Positions 27,008 through 37,166 are shown, numbered from the stretch's first letter. The stretch is 64,000 nt of DNA from an uncultured Clostridia bacterium (GCA_934747965.1 CAKVHI010000001.1:62001-126000), one strand, 5' to 3'. Numbers and translations: made by a program. The notes: a model not told the origin generated them from the sequence alone.

Positions 27008-28375
27008 TTACATCTCAAAATCTTTTTCTTTTCTTCTGCGTTTGCGTTCTTGCAATTTTTCAAGTTCACGAATTTGGCGTTCTATTTCTTCATCAGATAA
27101 TTCATCATCAATTTCTTGTTCAACTTCTCGCTCTTGTTCATGCTCTTGGATTTTGGTGTTTAATCTATCGGTGGCTTCTCTTACATATTCACTATTAACC
27201 GAGTTGTAGACAGTGATTGTAGTTTTCACATCACGGTGTCCTAAAAGTTGTTGAATTACTTTCGGGTTTTCATTCATTTCAAAAAGCATATTTGAGAAAG
27301 TATGACGAAGTCCGTGAAAGTGAATGTGGTATTTATTTAGTCCGTTTCTTCGTTTAAACCTATCAAAGATTACCCTTGTGCCATAATAAGTTCTATAACT
27401 TCCATTATCATTAGCAAATACAAATGAAGTCGGTGCAGTTAAAATTGCTGTTACATTTGGATTAGTTTCTTGTCTTTTACTTTGTTTTTCTTTCCATCGT
27501 TTTAAGGTTTCTAGGACAATATCCGTAACAGGAATATCTCTAACACTACAAGCAGTTTTCGTGTCACCAATAACAGTTGTGCGGTCTTTAACATTGCCTT
27601 GCTCATCAAACTTTAAAGTTTGAGTAATTGCTCTTTCAATTTTTATTGTCTTATTTGCAAAGTCAATGTTTTTCCATTTAAGTGACAGAGCTTCACCAAT
27701 ACGAAGCCCAGCAAACATTAAAGTAATGCAAAGTGGTTTGATAAAGTTTGCTTCATCTTTATTTAATGCATCTAAAAATTTATCTCTTATTTCAGGTGGC
27801 AAGGCTTTATATCTTTCATCACCATCTTCTTCATAGACATTTCTTTTGCCTTTAACCTTTACTTTCAAAGTTGGGTTGGTGTATATCCATTTATTTTCAA
27901 TGGAATACTCAAAAAATTGATTTAATAAATGTTTACACTTCTTTATGGTGTCCACGCTATAACCTTGGTCTAAAAGAATATTTACGAATTTTTGAATTGT
28001 GTAATTGTCAATTTCATAGACTTTCATTTTGCCGATATGTGGAACAATATGCAACTTAAAGTTTCTAATATTACCTTCAAAAGTTCGTGGACTTACAGTG
28101 CTTTTTTTGAATGTCATAAGATATTCAAACATCATTTTTTCAAGGTTGCTATTTTCAACAAGTCCGTAAGAATTGCTTTTAACTCTACCACTTATTTCAG
28201 ATAATTTTTTAGCAACTTCAGCTTGTGTTTTTCCATAAATTGTTTTTCTAATAATCTTGCCGTTTTCATCATAGCCCATAGTTAAGGCTCCGCCCCAACG
28301 ACCATCGCTTCTTTGAAATATTGAGCCTTCGTTGTTGGCTCTGCGAGTTTTGCTTACAACTTTCTTTCTAGCCAT
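27008..28375 (-). CDS. int: Tyrosine recombinase (integrase) of the element
   Basis: 455 residues. An N-terminal arm-binding domain (EGSIFQRSDGRWGGAL, about 16-62) precedes a SAM-like core-binding domain (about 75-175) and the catalytic domain. Catalytic residues are Arg225 (FAGLRIGEAL), Lys273, His354 and Arg357 (HGLRHTF), His380 (LLGHRD) and Tyr390. The C-terminus after 400 is an unusual Glu- and Arg-rich coiled tail. It lies next to attL, as expected for an integrase, and targets the tRNA anticodon loop. GAGGTG precedes the ATG, which overlaps the excisionase stop. Confidence 0.95.
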   Translation of the reverse strand: MARKKVVSKTRRANNEGSIFQRSDGRWGGALTMGYDENGKIIRKTIYGKTQAEVAKKLSEISGRVKSNSYGLVENSNLEKMMFEYLMTFKKSTVSPRTFEGNIRNFKLHIVPHIGKMKVYEIDNYTIQKFVNILLDQGYSVDTIKKCKHLLNQFFEYSIENKWIYTNPTLKVKVKGKRNVYEEDGDERYKALPPEIRDKFLDALNKDEANFIKPLCITLMFAGLRIGEALSLKWKNIDFANKTIKIERAITQTLKFDEQGNVKDRTTVIGDTKTACSVRDIPVTDIVLETLKRWKEKQSKRQETNPNVTAILTAPTSFVFANDNGSYRTYYGTRVIFDRFKRRNGLNKYHIHFHGLRHTFSNMLFEMNENPKVIQQLLGHRDVKTTITVYNSVNSEYVREATDRLNTKIQEHEQEREVEQEIDDELSDEEIERQIRELEKLQERKRRRKEKDFEM

Positions 28376-28631
28376 TTTGCACCTCGCTTTGGTTGTTGTT
28401 TAGTGTGAGCCAAGTAACAAAATTTAGCACACTCACAACTTGTCGTTTGCCAACTTTGGTTGTTGGGAAAGATTTGCTTCTAAGCAAGTTCCTAACATTA
28501 TCTCTGCCAAGTCCAGTAATTTTGATAAGGTCTTCGCAATCCAAAAAATCTTTGTTGTATTTAGTTGAAATTCGGTCAACTTCCGATTGTATTAAGTTGT
28601 TTAAATTTAGATTTGTATTGTTTAAATTCAT
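28368..28631 (-). CDS. Excisionase-like small HTH protein
   Basis: 87 residues. A winged-helix style motif, LDCEDLIKITGLGRDNVRNLLRSKSFPTTKVGKRQVVSV, matches MerR/Xis-type excisionase domains. It overlaps the integrase start by eight bases (ATGGCTAG) and is therefore co-translated with it, the usual xis-int layout. AAAGGA precedes the ATG at 28631. It should bias the integrase toward excision. Confidence 0.82.
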   Translation of the reverse strand: MNLNNTNLNLNNLIQSEVDRISTKYNKDFLDCEDLIKITGLGRDNVRNLLRSKSFPTTKVGKRQVVSVLNFVTWLTLNNNQSEVQNG

Positions 28632-28742
28632 AGTTTAATTTTCCTTTCATAGTTTAAATTTAACTCCTTTCTAAAACATATTTTTTATCTCTTTCTAAAT
28701 CTAAATTTATTAAAATCTATTCGCATCGAGCGTAATAGAAGT

Positions 28743-28870
28743 AGCAACTTTGTTGCCAGTAAGAAGTGTTGGGTATCCCAACAGCTTCCAAAAATGACGA
28801 GTAAACATAGTAAATTTAAGTGTATCAGTTAAAAGTGCCGATTTTATCGGGCTTTTACGCACTAAATTTA
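28743..28870. other. Cluster of three hairpins between excisionase and relaxase; oriT or small RNA candidate
   Basis: In a 290-base gap lie GCAAC/GTTGC (28743-28757), TGTTGGG/CCCAACA (28767-28783) and a nested structure with outer arms TAAATTTA (28811-28818 and 28863-28870) around a GCCGAT/ATCGG stem. Strong dyads beside a relaxase gene suggest an origin of transfer, though a regulatory RNA or terminator is possible. No open frame is supported here. Confidence 0.4.
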
Positions 28871-28922
28871 GTAATTGTTTCTCGCTTATGCTCTATACTA
28901 AATATCTACCTAAAATGCTATT

Positions 28923-30122
28923 CTACATCTCAAAATCACTAGATAAATAGCCTTCATCAATGAGTGTTTTAATTCGCATTTCTTCCAGCTTTCTCATATA
29001 GTCCTGAAAACACTTAATTGCTTCGTATTCACACTTTGAATTTAGGTACATACAATGTTCAAGTTCTTTCCAAAGTTTGTCTTTTTGCATTCGCTTTTGG
29101 ACTACATATTTTGCGTTAAGTTTTAATCTTTCAATCTCTTGACCTTTCAAACTTTTAGCACTTTCAATCACCAAATTCCCAAGCCTGCGATACAAGTCTT
29201 TTGTATATTTTTCACTCAGATTTTGTTGTGGTTTTGGGGCGCCATTTCGCTTGCAGTAACTATCTACCAATTTTTGTTTTTCTTCCACAAGGTCATCAAA
29301 ATCATTTTTGTAAATACTAATATCAACATTATGGGAGATAATATAGTTTGAAATGTTGTCAATATTTGGTTTGATTTTTTGCATATTATCGCAGTCGTAA
29401 AATGTGTGTCCTTACTCTGGAAATTGATTTGCTAAATCTAGTAGCATTTGCTTTAATTTAAGCCCAGAAACATCGTTTAATCGCCCTTTAACACTCTTAG
29501 TTAGTCTTAACCTTATTTCTTTCTCACGAGCCTTAAAATCGGTTGCAGAGAGTTCAATATTGGCTTTCAAAAAATCCATTGCATTGTTTGAAATATAGCC
29601 ACGAGAAAAATGCTTTTCTTTGTTTTTCATTCGCTGTGGTTCTTTCTCAAAAAACAACAAATGAATATGTCTATTGTCAGTATTCTCGTGTAGTCCAGCA
29701 AACCACTCTATATTGTCGGGATTTAGTCCAGCCCGTTTGAAATATCTTGGCAGTTCGCTTTTTACAAGTTCGTAAGCTTGTTCATAACAGCCACACCATT
29801 TCTTGCCAAAGTTTTCTTCAAAGGAAATAATGCCGGACCAAATAACCGATTTAGTTTCTCTTAAATTCTTTCTAAAATCTGCAATTTGTTCTTTGCTCAT
29901 AAGTCCATTTTGGTTAAAGATTCCACTAGACTTTGTGCTGTTGTTTGAATACTCAACAAAGTCCAATTTTTCCAAATCTTTAATGCCAGTAGCAACATAT
30001 TTTAGGTAGTCGTCATACTTGTTAGATGAGTAATAATTTCGCTTGTCTTGATTGGTTTTGTCTTTGTAGTTAGGCAAAAAGAACTCTTGTTTGTAAACCA
30101 CATTTGGAACTTTATCTAACAT
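28923..30122 (-). pseudogene. MobL-type relaxase interrupted by one in-frame stop codon
   Basis: The first 236 codons (start 30122) hold the relaxase core with FAGLHENTDNRHIHLLFFEKEP, the His-x-His metal motif, and KEQIADFRKNLRETKSVIW upstream. A single TAA at 29412-29414 follows QFPE, after which the same frame continues (GHTFYDCDN) into 153 more codons of matching charged helical sequence to 28923. This is best read as one 400-codon MobL gene with a nonsense mutation. The downstream ATG at 29384 could allow separate translation of the C-terminal part. The start overlaps the accessory gene at 30112. Confidence 0.75.
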
Positions 30123-30573
30123 CTATTAGCTCCCTTAAAATCCTATCTCGTTCGGTGTCAATTCCATTTTCATCTAGTGGTTCATATTTCCATCCTTGCG
30201 AGTAAGCGTTTAGATTTATAGGGCTTTGTTTGTTGAGTAGTTTAGTGATTAAATTAAGCAGTGCTTGATTTATTCTCACATTTGCATTAGTATCCACAAA
30301 GTCCATTTTTTGGTTTGCAGATATGGTTGTGAGTTTGTCGTTTATCTCTTGCAAACTTTTTCTAATCTCGCTGAAATTTATGCTTTGGTTGAGTACATTA
30401 TCTCCAAGCATTTTGTCAGCACCAAGCAAAGCAAAATATTTTATAGCGTCATTTAGGCTATCAAACTTGTCCTTAAACTTTTCAAGCGCTCGCTTAAAAA
30501 TCTCATACTCATCTTGACTGTAAACTCTAATCATATATTGAGTTTTCAAATCTTTTGTTTTAATTCTAGCCAT
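30112..30573 (-). CDS. Relaxosome accessory protein (MobC-like position)
   Basis: 153 residues. The first 60 residues (TQYMIRVYSQDEYEIFKRALEKF) suggest a DNA-binding ribbon-helix-helix-like head, then helical segments (EIRKSLQEINDKLTTIS). Its stop overlaps the relaxase start by 11 bases, the usual position of a relaxase accessory factor. Not recognised as a specific family. The preceding AGGAGG supports the ATG at 30573. Confidence 0.6.
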   Translation of the reverse strand: MARIKTKDLKTQYMIRVYSQDEYEIFKRALEKFKDKFDSLNDAIKYFALLGADKMLGDNVLNQSINFSEIRKSLQEINDKLTTISANQKMDFVDTNANVRINQALLNLITKLLNKQSPINLNAYSQGWKYEPLDENGIDTERDRILRELIDVR

Positions 30574-30867
30574 TTTAGCCTCCTAATTATTTTCTAGTCT
30601 TTCTACATCTCTTTCTATTTCTAATTAAAGGGGCAATGATTGTTTTTGTTTGCTTTTACATTTTTAAAATCCTCCTTTTGTTTGAATTTACTTACACGAA
30701 AAAATACCTATCGGGGTAATAGGCAATATTTCGTTTTATCTCTTTCTACTAAATTTTTAATAAGAAAAAAACAATCTTGTAGTTCTGCAAACCAGTTTTC
30801 TTTCTTTATTAAATTTTCTTTCTTTATCTAACAAAACAAGAAAATATATATTTTTATTATTATATAT

Positions 30868-30911
30868 AAGAGTGGGGACGAACTCATTTAAGAGTGGGGA
30901 CGAACTCATTT
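30868..30911. repeat. Two tandem 22-bp repeats containing GAGTGGGGACGAACTC
   Basis: Two identical adjacent 22-base copies (30868-30889, 30890-30911), each with a GAGT/ACTC dyad. They stand in a 545-base non-coding gap (30574-31119) upstream of the mobilisation genes, which also holds the CCTATCGGGGTAATAGG dyad near 30708. They could be iterons, an operator or part of oriT. Confidence 0.75.
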
Positions 30912-30993
30912 TTCTTTGTTAGATATAAAAGTGTGTTTAGGTTGCTGACTTGAAAAAATTGCATTATTTTTTCTTTGTTAGAGATATTGCGGG

Positions 30994-31031
30994 AGCAAAG
31001 AAAAAGAACTATCTTTTGACAGTTCTTTGCT
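30994..31031. other. Imperfect hairpin upstream of the mobilisation genes
   Basis: AGCAAAG and CTTTGCT enclose a second stem (AGAACTATC with GACAGTTCT). No clear T run follows on either strand, so it is not an obvious terminator. It may be a regulatory RNA element or nick-region hairpin. Confidence 0.4.
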
Positions 31032-31119
31032 AATATATTTAGCTCCTACATATATAAGGACATTTTAAAGTGAAAAATTAAGTATCTTTTTTGAAAAATT
31101 TATAAATTTTTTATTTTTT

Positions 31120-31869
31120 TTATTTTATTATTAATTGATTGCCTTTTCCTTCCAAATCAGTAATAAAATTATCTACCATTTTTAAGACTTGCACAACATT
31201 TCCTTTAAAGTTCTTTAAGTTTTCAAAATGTGCTTCAATGCCATAATCAGCAAAGGTTTTATTTGTTTGTTTTATCCAATTATCATCAAGGTTAGAATAA
31301 TCTATTTGTTTGGATAATTGTTCTCTAATGCTCATATTTGATTTGGTCATAATGCTGTGGGTTATTGCTTTTCTTATTTCTTTTATAAGATTTTTAACTT
31401 CATTTAAGTCAATAGAAAGCATTCCTTTTTGTCTTACTTCTCGCAAATAGGCATTAAACAGATATTCAGCTTCAGATTGAAATTTATCATAAAAGGAAGA
31501 TTGAGAAAATATTTCGTTGTTACATAGTATTGTTCGATAATTGTATATAATTTTTTCAAGCCTTTGATTTATTGCACTTGAGCTAATATTAAAATTTTTA
31601 GCAATAAGATTTTGTTTTATACCGGAAAGATATTGACACAAAATCAACTTGTCTTGTCCTTGCAATTTTGCCAAGCTTTCTTTCAAAATTTGTTTATCTA
31701 TCTTTGCCACCATTTGGTCAACAATATCCATATTTTCATGCAATGAATGTTCGTTTAAATATCTTTCCAAATAGTCTTGACTTTGCCCACCTTGGATAGT
31801 AGAAAAATTAACTTCATGTCTTCTAATTTTTCTTTCTAAACTTTCTTCTTTGATTTCTTTTTCTCCCAT
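31120..31869 (-). CDS. Sigma-70-like HTH protein of the element
   Basis: 249 residues. Residues about 68-115 (LAKLQGQDKLILCQYLSGIKQNLIAKNFNISSSAINQRLEKI) read as a sigma region-4-type helix-turn-helix, while the rest is helical and unlike region 2, so it may be a sigma-like regulator rather than a true sigma factor. AGAGGT six bases before the ATG at 31869 fixes the start. It lies downstream of the defence operon but beyond a terminator, and upstream of the mobilisation genes, so it may control the element's own transfer genes. Confidence 0.55.
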   Translation of the reverse strand: MGEKEIKEESLERKIRRHEVNFSTIQGGQSQDYLERYLNEHSLHENMDIVDQMVAKIDKQILKESLAKLQGQDKLILCQYLSGIKQNLIAKNFNISSSAINQRLEKIIYNYRTILCNNEIFSQSSFYDKFQSEAEYLFNAYLREVRQKGMLSIDLNEVKNLIKEIRKAITHSIMTKSNMSIREQLSKQIDYSNLDDNWIKQTNKTFADYGIEAHFENLKNFKGNVVQVLKMVDNFITDLEGKGNQLIIK

Positions 31870-31937
31870 ATTGATACCTCTAAATTCATTATACCATAAA
31901 TTAATCAAAAGCATTGGGGTTTTAGCATAAAATTATA

Positions 31938-31968
31938 AAAACACTCAATCGTTTAAAATTGAGTGTTT
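31938..31968 (-). terminator. Terminator of the helicase-methylase-ATPase operon
   Basis: AAACACTCAAT and ATTGAGTGTTT form an 11-bp stem, followed by T-rich sequence on the minus strand, six bases after the ATPase stop codon. Confidence 0.8.
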
Positions 31969-31973
31969 GCTAT

Positions 31974-33881
31974 TTAATTAGATTTCATTTCTAATTGATG
32001 AGGTTCTTTTAAAGCTCTATCAATTATATTTTCAGTACTTATATTATCATAATGTTCTCTTAAAGAATCTCTTAATTTAAATAATCTGTTTCTAGATGTC
32101 TCTATTAATTGGCCAAATGTTACAGCGAAAATCCGACCACTTGATGTTTCTTTTTTAGCATCGATATCTCCAAGTGTATTGCCGACAACATAAGCTGTAA
32201 TTTCTGCATCTTTATGTAATACTGCACTTTTTTTAATTTGTCTAACATAATATTCTACTTGTGCAACTTCTTCTGGAGTAATTTCAAACCCTCCACGTTT
32301 AACTTCAATTATTAGGATTTGATCTGGTTTCATTAATTTAGCATCACTGTCCATTTTATCAGAACACACTGCTTTTAATGAATATTTTTTTAAACAAACA
32401 ATATCAGGTCTCTTTTTAGAATTTTCTATTTCGGTTAAATCATAATCTTCATCTTTAAACAATTCTTTCACAACCGTTGAAAGTGTTTTATTTGATGTAA
32501 ACATTGGAGAATCAAACTCGGCACCAAATAGCCATCTTGAATTTAAAATAATTGGGTGGATAGTATGTAACTCATCTATAGTTTTATCTTCTCCTAATCT
32601 TTCAAGTGTCTCAATTACAACAATTCTTTTATCAATTTCATCTAAAACAGTTGCAATATCCTCAATCGTCCATTCATTAAGTATATCCGATAATTTGTTT
32701 AAAGAATCTTCTTCCATCGAATTTAATTGTTGAAGAAGTCTTTCTCCGTTTTTTGATTTTTCAATTTTTGCAAAAGTTTCAACTGCAAGTTTCAAAAATT
32801 CCGGATTTATGACTGGATTTTGTTCAGTAATTTCTTCAAGAAATTTAGATATGTCACGTTTGCCAGAAATACTTAAACCTTCAACTTCATCACGTACACC
32901 TTTAATAATATCATATTGTACGGATTCAATTTGGTCTTTCATAATCATTTTAATCAATTTATTGATATATGGTTCTAATCTATCAAAAAAGTTATTAGTA
33001 GTATCATTATTATAAAATCCTGACCAATCTGGCAAAATGAATTCTTCTATATCATCCGATTTTATAACAATTGTGTATTTTTTAGCTAATCTTAACCTAC
33101 CATCTATAAATTGAATATTATTATAAGACCAAGATGGACTACCGACTAAACGATTACTAACCCAAAAAGCAAGTCCATGTTGCTGATTTTTAATTGCTGT
33201 TTTTGTTGAGTCAATCATTATAATTTTTAAATTGTATTTATTTAACAATGTTATTTCTTCTTGATAAACAATTCCTTTATGCTCCATCAAATCTATTTGA
33301 TTTCCATTAAGTTTTACTGAAAATTGTGGGTCATACAAAAATCGTACGGATAAAATTTCCTTAATTTGTTCAAAATCAGGTACATGTCTGCTAATTTCAG
33401 TACTTATTTTTGTACCATGTCCTTTTTTCTCGCTTATTTGATGCTCCGTAATTTTATATGGAGCATCTCCTTCACTTATTTCGATTTTATATTTATTTAA
33501 TATACCATCTTTCCAAGTTTCAACAAAATAATAATCTGAGAAACAAAGCATACCATGTCTACCAATTCCGTTTCTTCCATAAGGTTTGCGAATTGTTTTG
33601 TCGTCAGCATTTGGGAATACTACATTATCACCTTGTTGTTTTCTGCGATTATAGTTTAAAGTCATCCATCTAGCACGAAATTCTTCATCAGTCATTCCAG
33701 TCCCATCGTCTTCAATAGAAATTGTTTGTCCTATTTCATATGGGATTCTAATATCAACATTATAGGCTCCAGCATCCCATGAATTTGAAATAAACTCTGT
33801 TAAAGCAATATCAGGAATAGATGTGATATTTTTATGATTTCTAAACAAATATCCTTGTTCAAATCTTATTCCATTACTCAT
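31974..33881 (-). CDS. GHKL (HSP90/MORC-like) ATPase with a PD-(D/E)XK-like C-terminus
   Basis: 635 residues. The Bergerat ATP fold is clear: ALTEFISNSWDAGA with Glu29, Asn33 and Asp36, the D-G-T-G motif at 59-62, and the glycine lid GRNGIGRHG at 102-110. A helical middle part (about 310-450) follows. The C-terminus has RPDIVCL (Asp493) and LIIEVKRGG (Glu526, Lys528), the pattern of a PD-(D/E)XK nuclease and similar to Shedu-type DUF4263 domains. It is the last gene of an operon with an N6-adenine methylase and a PLD-helicase, 15 bases after the methylase. Probably the effector or sensor of a phage defence system; that is inference. Confidence 0.75.
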   Translation of the reverse strand: MSNGIRFEQGYLFRNHKNITSIPDIALTEFISNSWDAGAYNVDIRIPYEIGQTISIEDDGTGMTDEEFRARWMTLNYNRRKQQGDNVVFPNADDKTIRKPYGRNGIGRHGMLCFSDYYFVETWKDGILNKYKIEISEGDAPYKITEHQISEKKGHGTKISTEISRHVPDFEQIKEILSVRFLYDPQFSVKLNGNQIDLMEHKGIVYQEEITLLNKYNLKIIMIDSTKTAIKNQQHGLAFWVSNRLVGSPSWSYNNIQFIDGRLRLAKKYTIVIKSDDIEEFILPDWSGFYNNDTTNNFFDRLEPYINKLIKMIMKDQIESVQYDIIKGVRDEVEGLSISGKRDISKFLEEITEQNPVINPEFLKLAVETFAKIEKSKNGERLLQQLNSMEEDSLNKLSDILNEWTIEDIATVLDEIDKRIVVIETLERLGEDKTIDELHTIHPIILNSRWLFGAEFDSPMFTSNKTLSTVVKELFKDEDYDLTEIENSKKRPDIVCLKKYSLKAVCSDKMDSDAKLMKPDQILIIEVKRGGFEITPEEVAQVEYYVRQIKKSAVLHKDAEITAYVVGNTLGDIDAKKETSSGRIFAVTFGQLIETSRNRLFKLRDSLREHYDNISTENIIDRALKEPHQLEMKSN

Positions 33882-33896
33882 TTAAAATCCTCCATA

Positions 33897-36800
33897 CTAT
33901 TTTGTTTTTGATTTATTAACTCTATCATTAAATTTTTCTACAAATTTGTTAATTATATAATTTTGCATTTCATGAGAAATCTCAAGTTCCTTGAAAAGAA
34001 ATGCATCAATCCTTTTATGATGATCTGTTTCTAACTCTTCGGTAGCATTTAATACTTTTATATCTGAAGTTTCTATCATTAATTTTTTTATCTCTTCAAC
34101 ATTATTAAATTCAAAATATATAGGAAATTGTTTTAAATCCACAGCTTCCGCTTTTAACATTCCTCCACCAAGGCTTTTTCTTCCAGACATCTCTCTTATC
34201 AACCAAAATAATGTAGAATTCATAAATATCCATAAGTTTGGTAGATATTTGTCTTGATTTAAATATATATCTACACAACTAGCAGAATATCCTTTGTTTG
34301 AATTAATTGAGCAGAAATGTTTTCCTCCAACACCTCGTGGTAAAATTAAACTAGGCTTGTTTCTTTTTGTTTTAATTTCGTCAAAAACTTTAATCCCATT
34401 TTGATTAATTTGTTTAACTTGTTCTCCACTTAGTTTTTCATTAGACAATATATATGTTTTAGTTGTCTTCCAATCATAAAAACCACTTTCATCAACGTTT
34501 AGATATGGTATTAAATTTTCTTTAGTTATAAATTTTGGGATGTCTGTGATTACATAGTCTTTGGTTATATTAAGACCTTGTCCTATCTTTAACCAATTAA
34601 CTTCATTCTCTTTTTTACCGACTTTGTTTAGGGATTGCATTAAATTTAGAAATTCAATATCTGAATTAAACAAAAATCCCCATTTATTATTTGTTATCAA
34701 ATCACTATCTTTACTAAATTTCTTTATTGTAGCATCTTCATTTATTTCATTGGAATTATTTTCTACTGGGAAATGATAGTCTATAAAACTTTTATGGCAA
34801 CGGGCAAAAACCACATCTTTTTTGCAGCCCTTGTTTCCTTCAAAAAAAGTTATTACTGTATTAATATTTGCCGATTCAAAAGCTTTGAAATCACTATCAA
34901 TAATTGCCAACACATTCGTCATATTTAACAAAAATTGTTGAAATTTAGCACCATATTCAGTGTCCAACCAAGAATTTTGAGTAATAAATGCATTTATTCC
35001 GTCTGGTTTTATCATTCGCAAACTTAATTCATAGAAATAAATTAACAAATCTGAACCACGTGTAATTAAATCAAACTTTTTGCCATATCTTTGTTTTAGT
35101 TGTTTTTGTAAAATATCCTTTTCCCAATCCGGAAAATTACTATTCCTTGCCTCTAAATATGGTGGATTCCCTATAACAATATCGAAACCATCTTTTACGC
35201 CAAACATCCAGTCTGCATCAAACCAATTCGTGGATTCATTTTCAAATGGTTTCCAAGAAGATAATTGTTGGTATCTAACAGAAGCTTGCTTTTGGTAATT
35301 TGCAATTGTATTCAAAAGCATATCTTGCTGAATGTCTTTAAATTCTAATTTCAATTCCGTCCTGCGATCACTTTCAGCATTAAAATATTCATCTCTAACT
35401 GCTTTTAAACGATTAATATGATCTTCATTTTCAAATAAGGACATTTGTGAATTTTCCTCAAGGCCAATTAATGAATTAGCTATAATAAATTTAAAATCCA
35501 AATTTGGGAGTGGGTTAATGCCTCGGTTATATTCTTCATCTTTTACTTTTTCTTCAATTACCAATGATAGGAAACATCTTAATCTTGAAATTTCAACAGC
35601 TATTGGTTGAATATCTATACCAAAAATTGAATTCTGAATTACACTCAATTTTCTTATGTAATTTAATGACCCATCATTAAATTTCTTTTCAAATTCTTTT
35701 TTCAATAGGATGCTTACATTTTCAGTTGCTTTGTCGAACCACAAATCTGCATTTGGGTCAACTTCTTGTAATATATAAACAATTTTTTGAAGCATGCCAA
35801 TAGGGAAGGCTCCAGAACCACAAGCAGGATCTAATATGGTAACATTATATAAAGCATTTATTATTCTCTTCTTTTCAGATAAATCAAAGGTTGCAATAGT
35901 GTCATCTTCCTTACCATAACTGATTAATGCTTTTAACCTTAATTGGTCAATACCAGACTCCTTTTTTAAATATTCACAAAGGCTTGTATCAACCATATAA
36001 TCAACAATATCTCTTGGCGTATAAAAACTGCCAGTGCTCTTTTTTGCGTTTTCTCCAGTCTCAGGGTTAATCTCTGCGAGTAAATTTTCAAAAATTCTGC
36101 CAAGCATTTCAGGATCAATAGATAATTCAATATCATATGAAGTATTTTCATCAACGGTAAAGTTATACTGATTTAATACTTCATAAAATTGTTTAAACCA
36201 ATCATTTGGAATTGTTACGAGTCCGTATTGACCACATTGAGTGAGTTTATCGTATCTATATAAATCATCATTGTGGGGGCTAAACAAGCCACCATTCAAA
36301 TAAGGAATTTGTTTATATTCATTGCCAATATATTTGTCTTTACGTTTTTCTTGTTTTGTATTTAACAACTCAAAAAATAATGGTTCTAGTATCTTGTGAT
36401 AATAATTGTCTTGATTATTAATTTCATCAATTGTTAAGTACTTTTCTGGAATTAAAGGAATTCCGTTTTCACTCTTTTTTTCTTTTAAAAACCAACAAAA
36501 TGTTATCCTTCCTATAAGTCTAACAGCAAATTCTGCATATTTTTTCTGATCAATCACTCCATGCAAATTAAGTTGTTTATCAAATTTTTTACCATCTCTT
36601 TCACCACCAACTAATTTACTATAACACAGTGCGATTTCATTATAAAATTGTTTATTAACTACTTCAACCGAAAATCTTTCAATTAATTCTTCAAGATTAT
36701 TTACTTTTCCTTTTTCAATTAAAAATTTATAGGCTGTCTTAGTTTTAGTTCCAAAACCCAAACTATAAGAAAATCTTCTAGGATTAGACAAAACTCTGAC

Positions 36801-37166
36801 AATTTTATTTCCGTCATATTCATATTTACTCGTTAACAAGGAAATACGATAATTCATTTCATCAGGATTTACAAAAGAAACTAAAGCATTATCTATGCGA
36901 AAACTTCTCAAAATTTTAAACATTTCTTGAGTAATTGCAACTCTTTTGTTTTTTGAACCCTCTTTTAAATATACTTCGAAAACAGTTAAATTGCAAAGAG
37001 AAGATTCTCCAAGTTGTTTTACGGATTGAAATATTCCATTATTAAAGTGCACATCATGTTTAGAATTTGCAAAATCAGGTAACAAGAGTTCATTTACTAA
37101 GTAAATGAAATTGTCTAAATGATATTCATGTTTTAATATTTCTTCAGCATCTTTAATTGATATCAT
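33897..37166 (-). CDS. Eco57I/BREX-like N6-adenine DNA methyltransferase
   Basis: 1089 residues, similar in size to PglX or type IIG proteins. A helical N-terminal region (1-400) leads to motif I ILDPACGSGAFPIGML near 445, and motif IV NPPY near 665 (DIVIGNPPYLEARN). The C-terminal third (about 800-1050) contains a TaqI-like target-recognition section (LILPRGVGGKHF, LFWLIREMSGRKSLGGGML). No nuclease motif is evident in the N-terminus. It overlaps the PLD-helicase gene by 14 bases. It likely marks self DNA at an asymmetric site for the system. Confidence 0.85.
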   Translation of the reverse strand: MISIKDAEEILKHEYHLDNFIYLVNELLLPDFANSKHDVHFNNGIFQSVKQLGESSLCNLTVFEVYLKEGSKNKRVAITQEMFKILRSFRIDNALVSFVNPDEMNYRISLLTSKYEYDGNKIVRVLSNPRRFSYSLGFGTKTKTAYKFLIEKGKVNNLEELIERFSVEVVNKQFYNEIALCYSKLVGGERDGKKFDKQLNLHGVIDQKKYAEFAVRLIGRITFCWFLKEKKSENGIPLIPEKYLTIDEINNQDNYYHKILEPLFFELLNTKQEKRKDKYIGNEYKQIPYLNGGLFSPHNDDLYRYDKLTQCGQYGLVTIPNDWFKQFYEVLNQYNFTVDENTSYDIELSIDPEMLGRIFENLLAEINPETGENAKKSTGSFYTPRDIVDYMVDTSLCEYLKKESGIDQLRLKALISYGKEDDTIATFDLSEKKRIINALYNVTILDPACGSGAFPIGMLQKIVYILQEVDPNADLWFDKATENVSILLKKEFEKKFNDGSLNYIRKLSVIQNSIFGIDIQPIAVEISRLRCFLSLVIEEKVKDEEYNRGINPLPNLDFKFIIANSLIGLEENSQMSLFENEDHINRLKAVRDEYFNAESDRRTELKLEFKDIQQDMLLNTIANYQKQASVRYQQLSSWKPFENESTNWFDADWMFGVKDGFDIVIGNPPYLEARNSNFPDWEKDILQKQLKQRYGKKFDLITRGSDLLIYFYELSLRMIKPDGINAFITQNSWLDTEYGAKFQQFLLNMTNVLAIIDSDFKAFESANINTVITFFEGNKGCKKDVVFARCHKSFIDYHFPVENNSNEINEDATIKKFSKDSDLITNNKWGFLFNSDIEFLNLMQSLNKVGKKENEVNWLKIGQGLNITKDYVITDIPKFITKENLIPYLNVDESGFYDWKTTKTYILSNEKLSGEQVKQINQNGIKVFDEIKTKRNKPSLILPRGVGGKHFCSINSNKGYSASCVDIYLNQDKYLPNLWIFMNSTLFWLIREMSGRKSLGGGMLKAEAVDLKQFPIYFEFNNVEEIKKLMIETSDIKVLNATEELETDHHKRIDAFLFKELEISHEMQNYIINKFVEKFNDRVNKSKTK

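Noticed and set aside
28923..29384. Independent 153-codon gene
   Set aside because: It is in the same frame as the relaxase, separated by one stop codon, so it is treated as the relaxase C-terminus.
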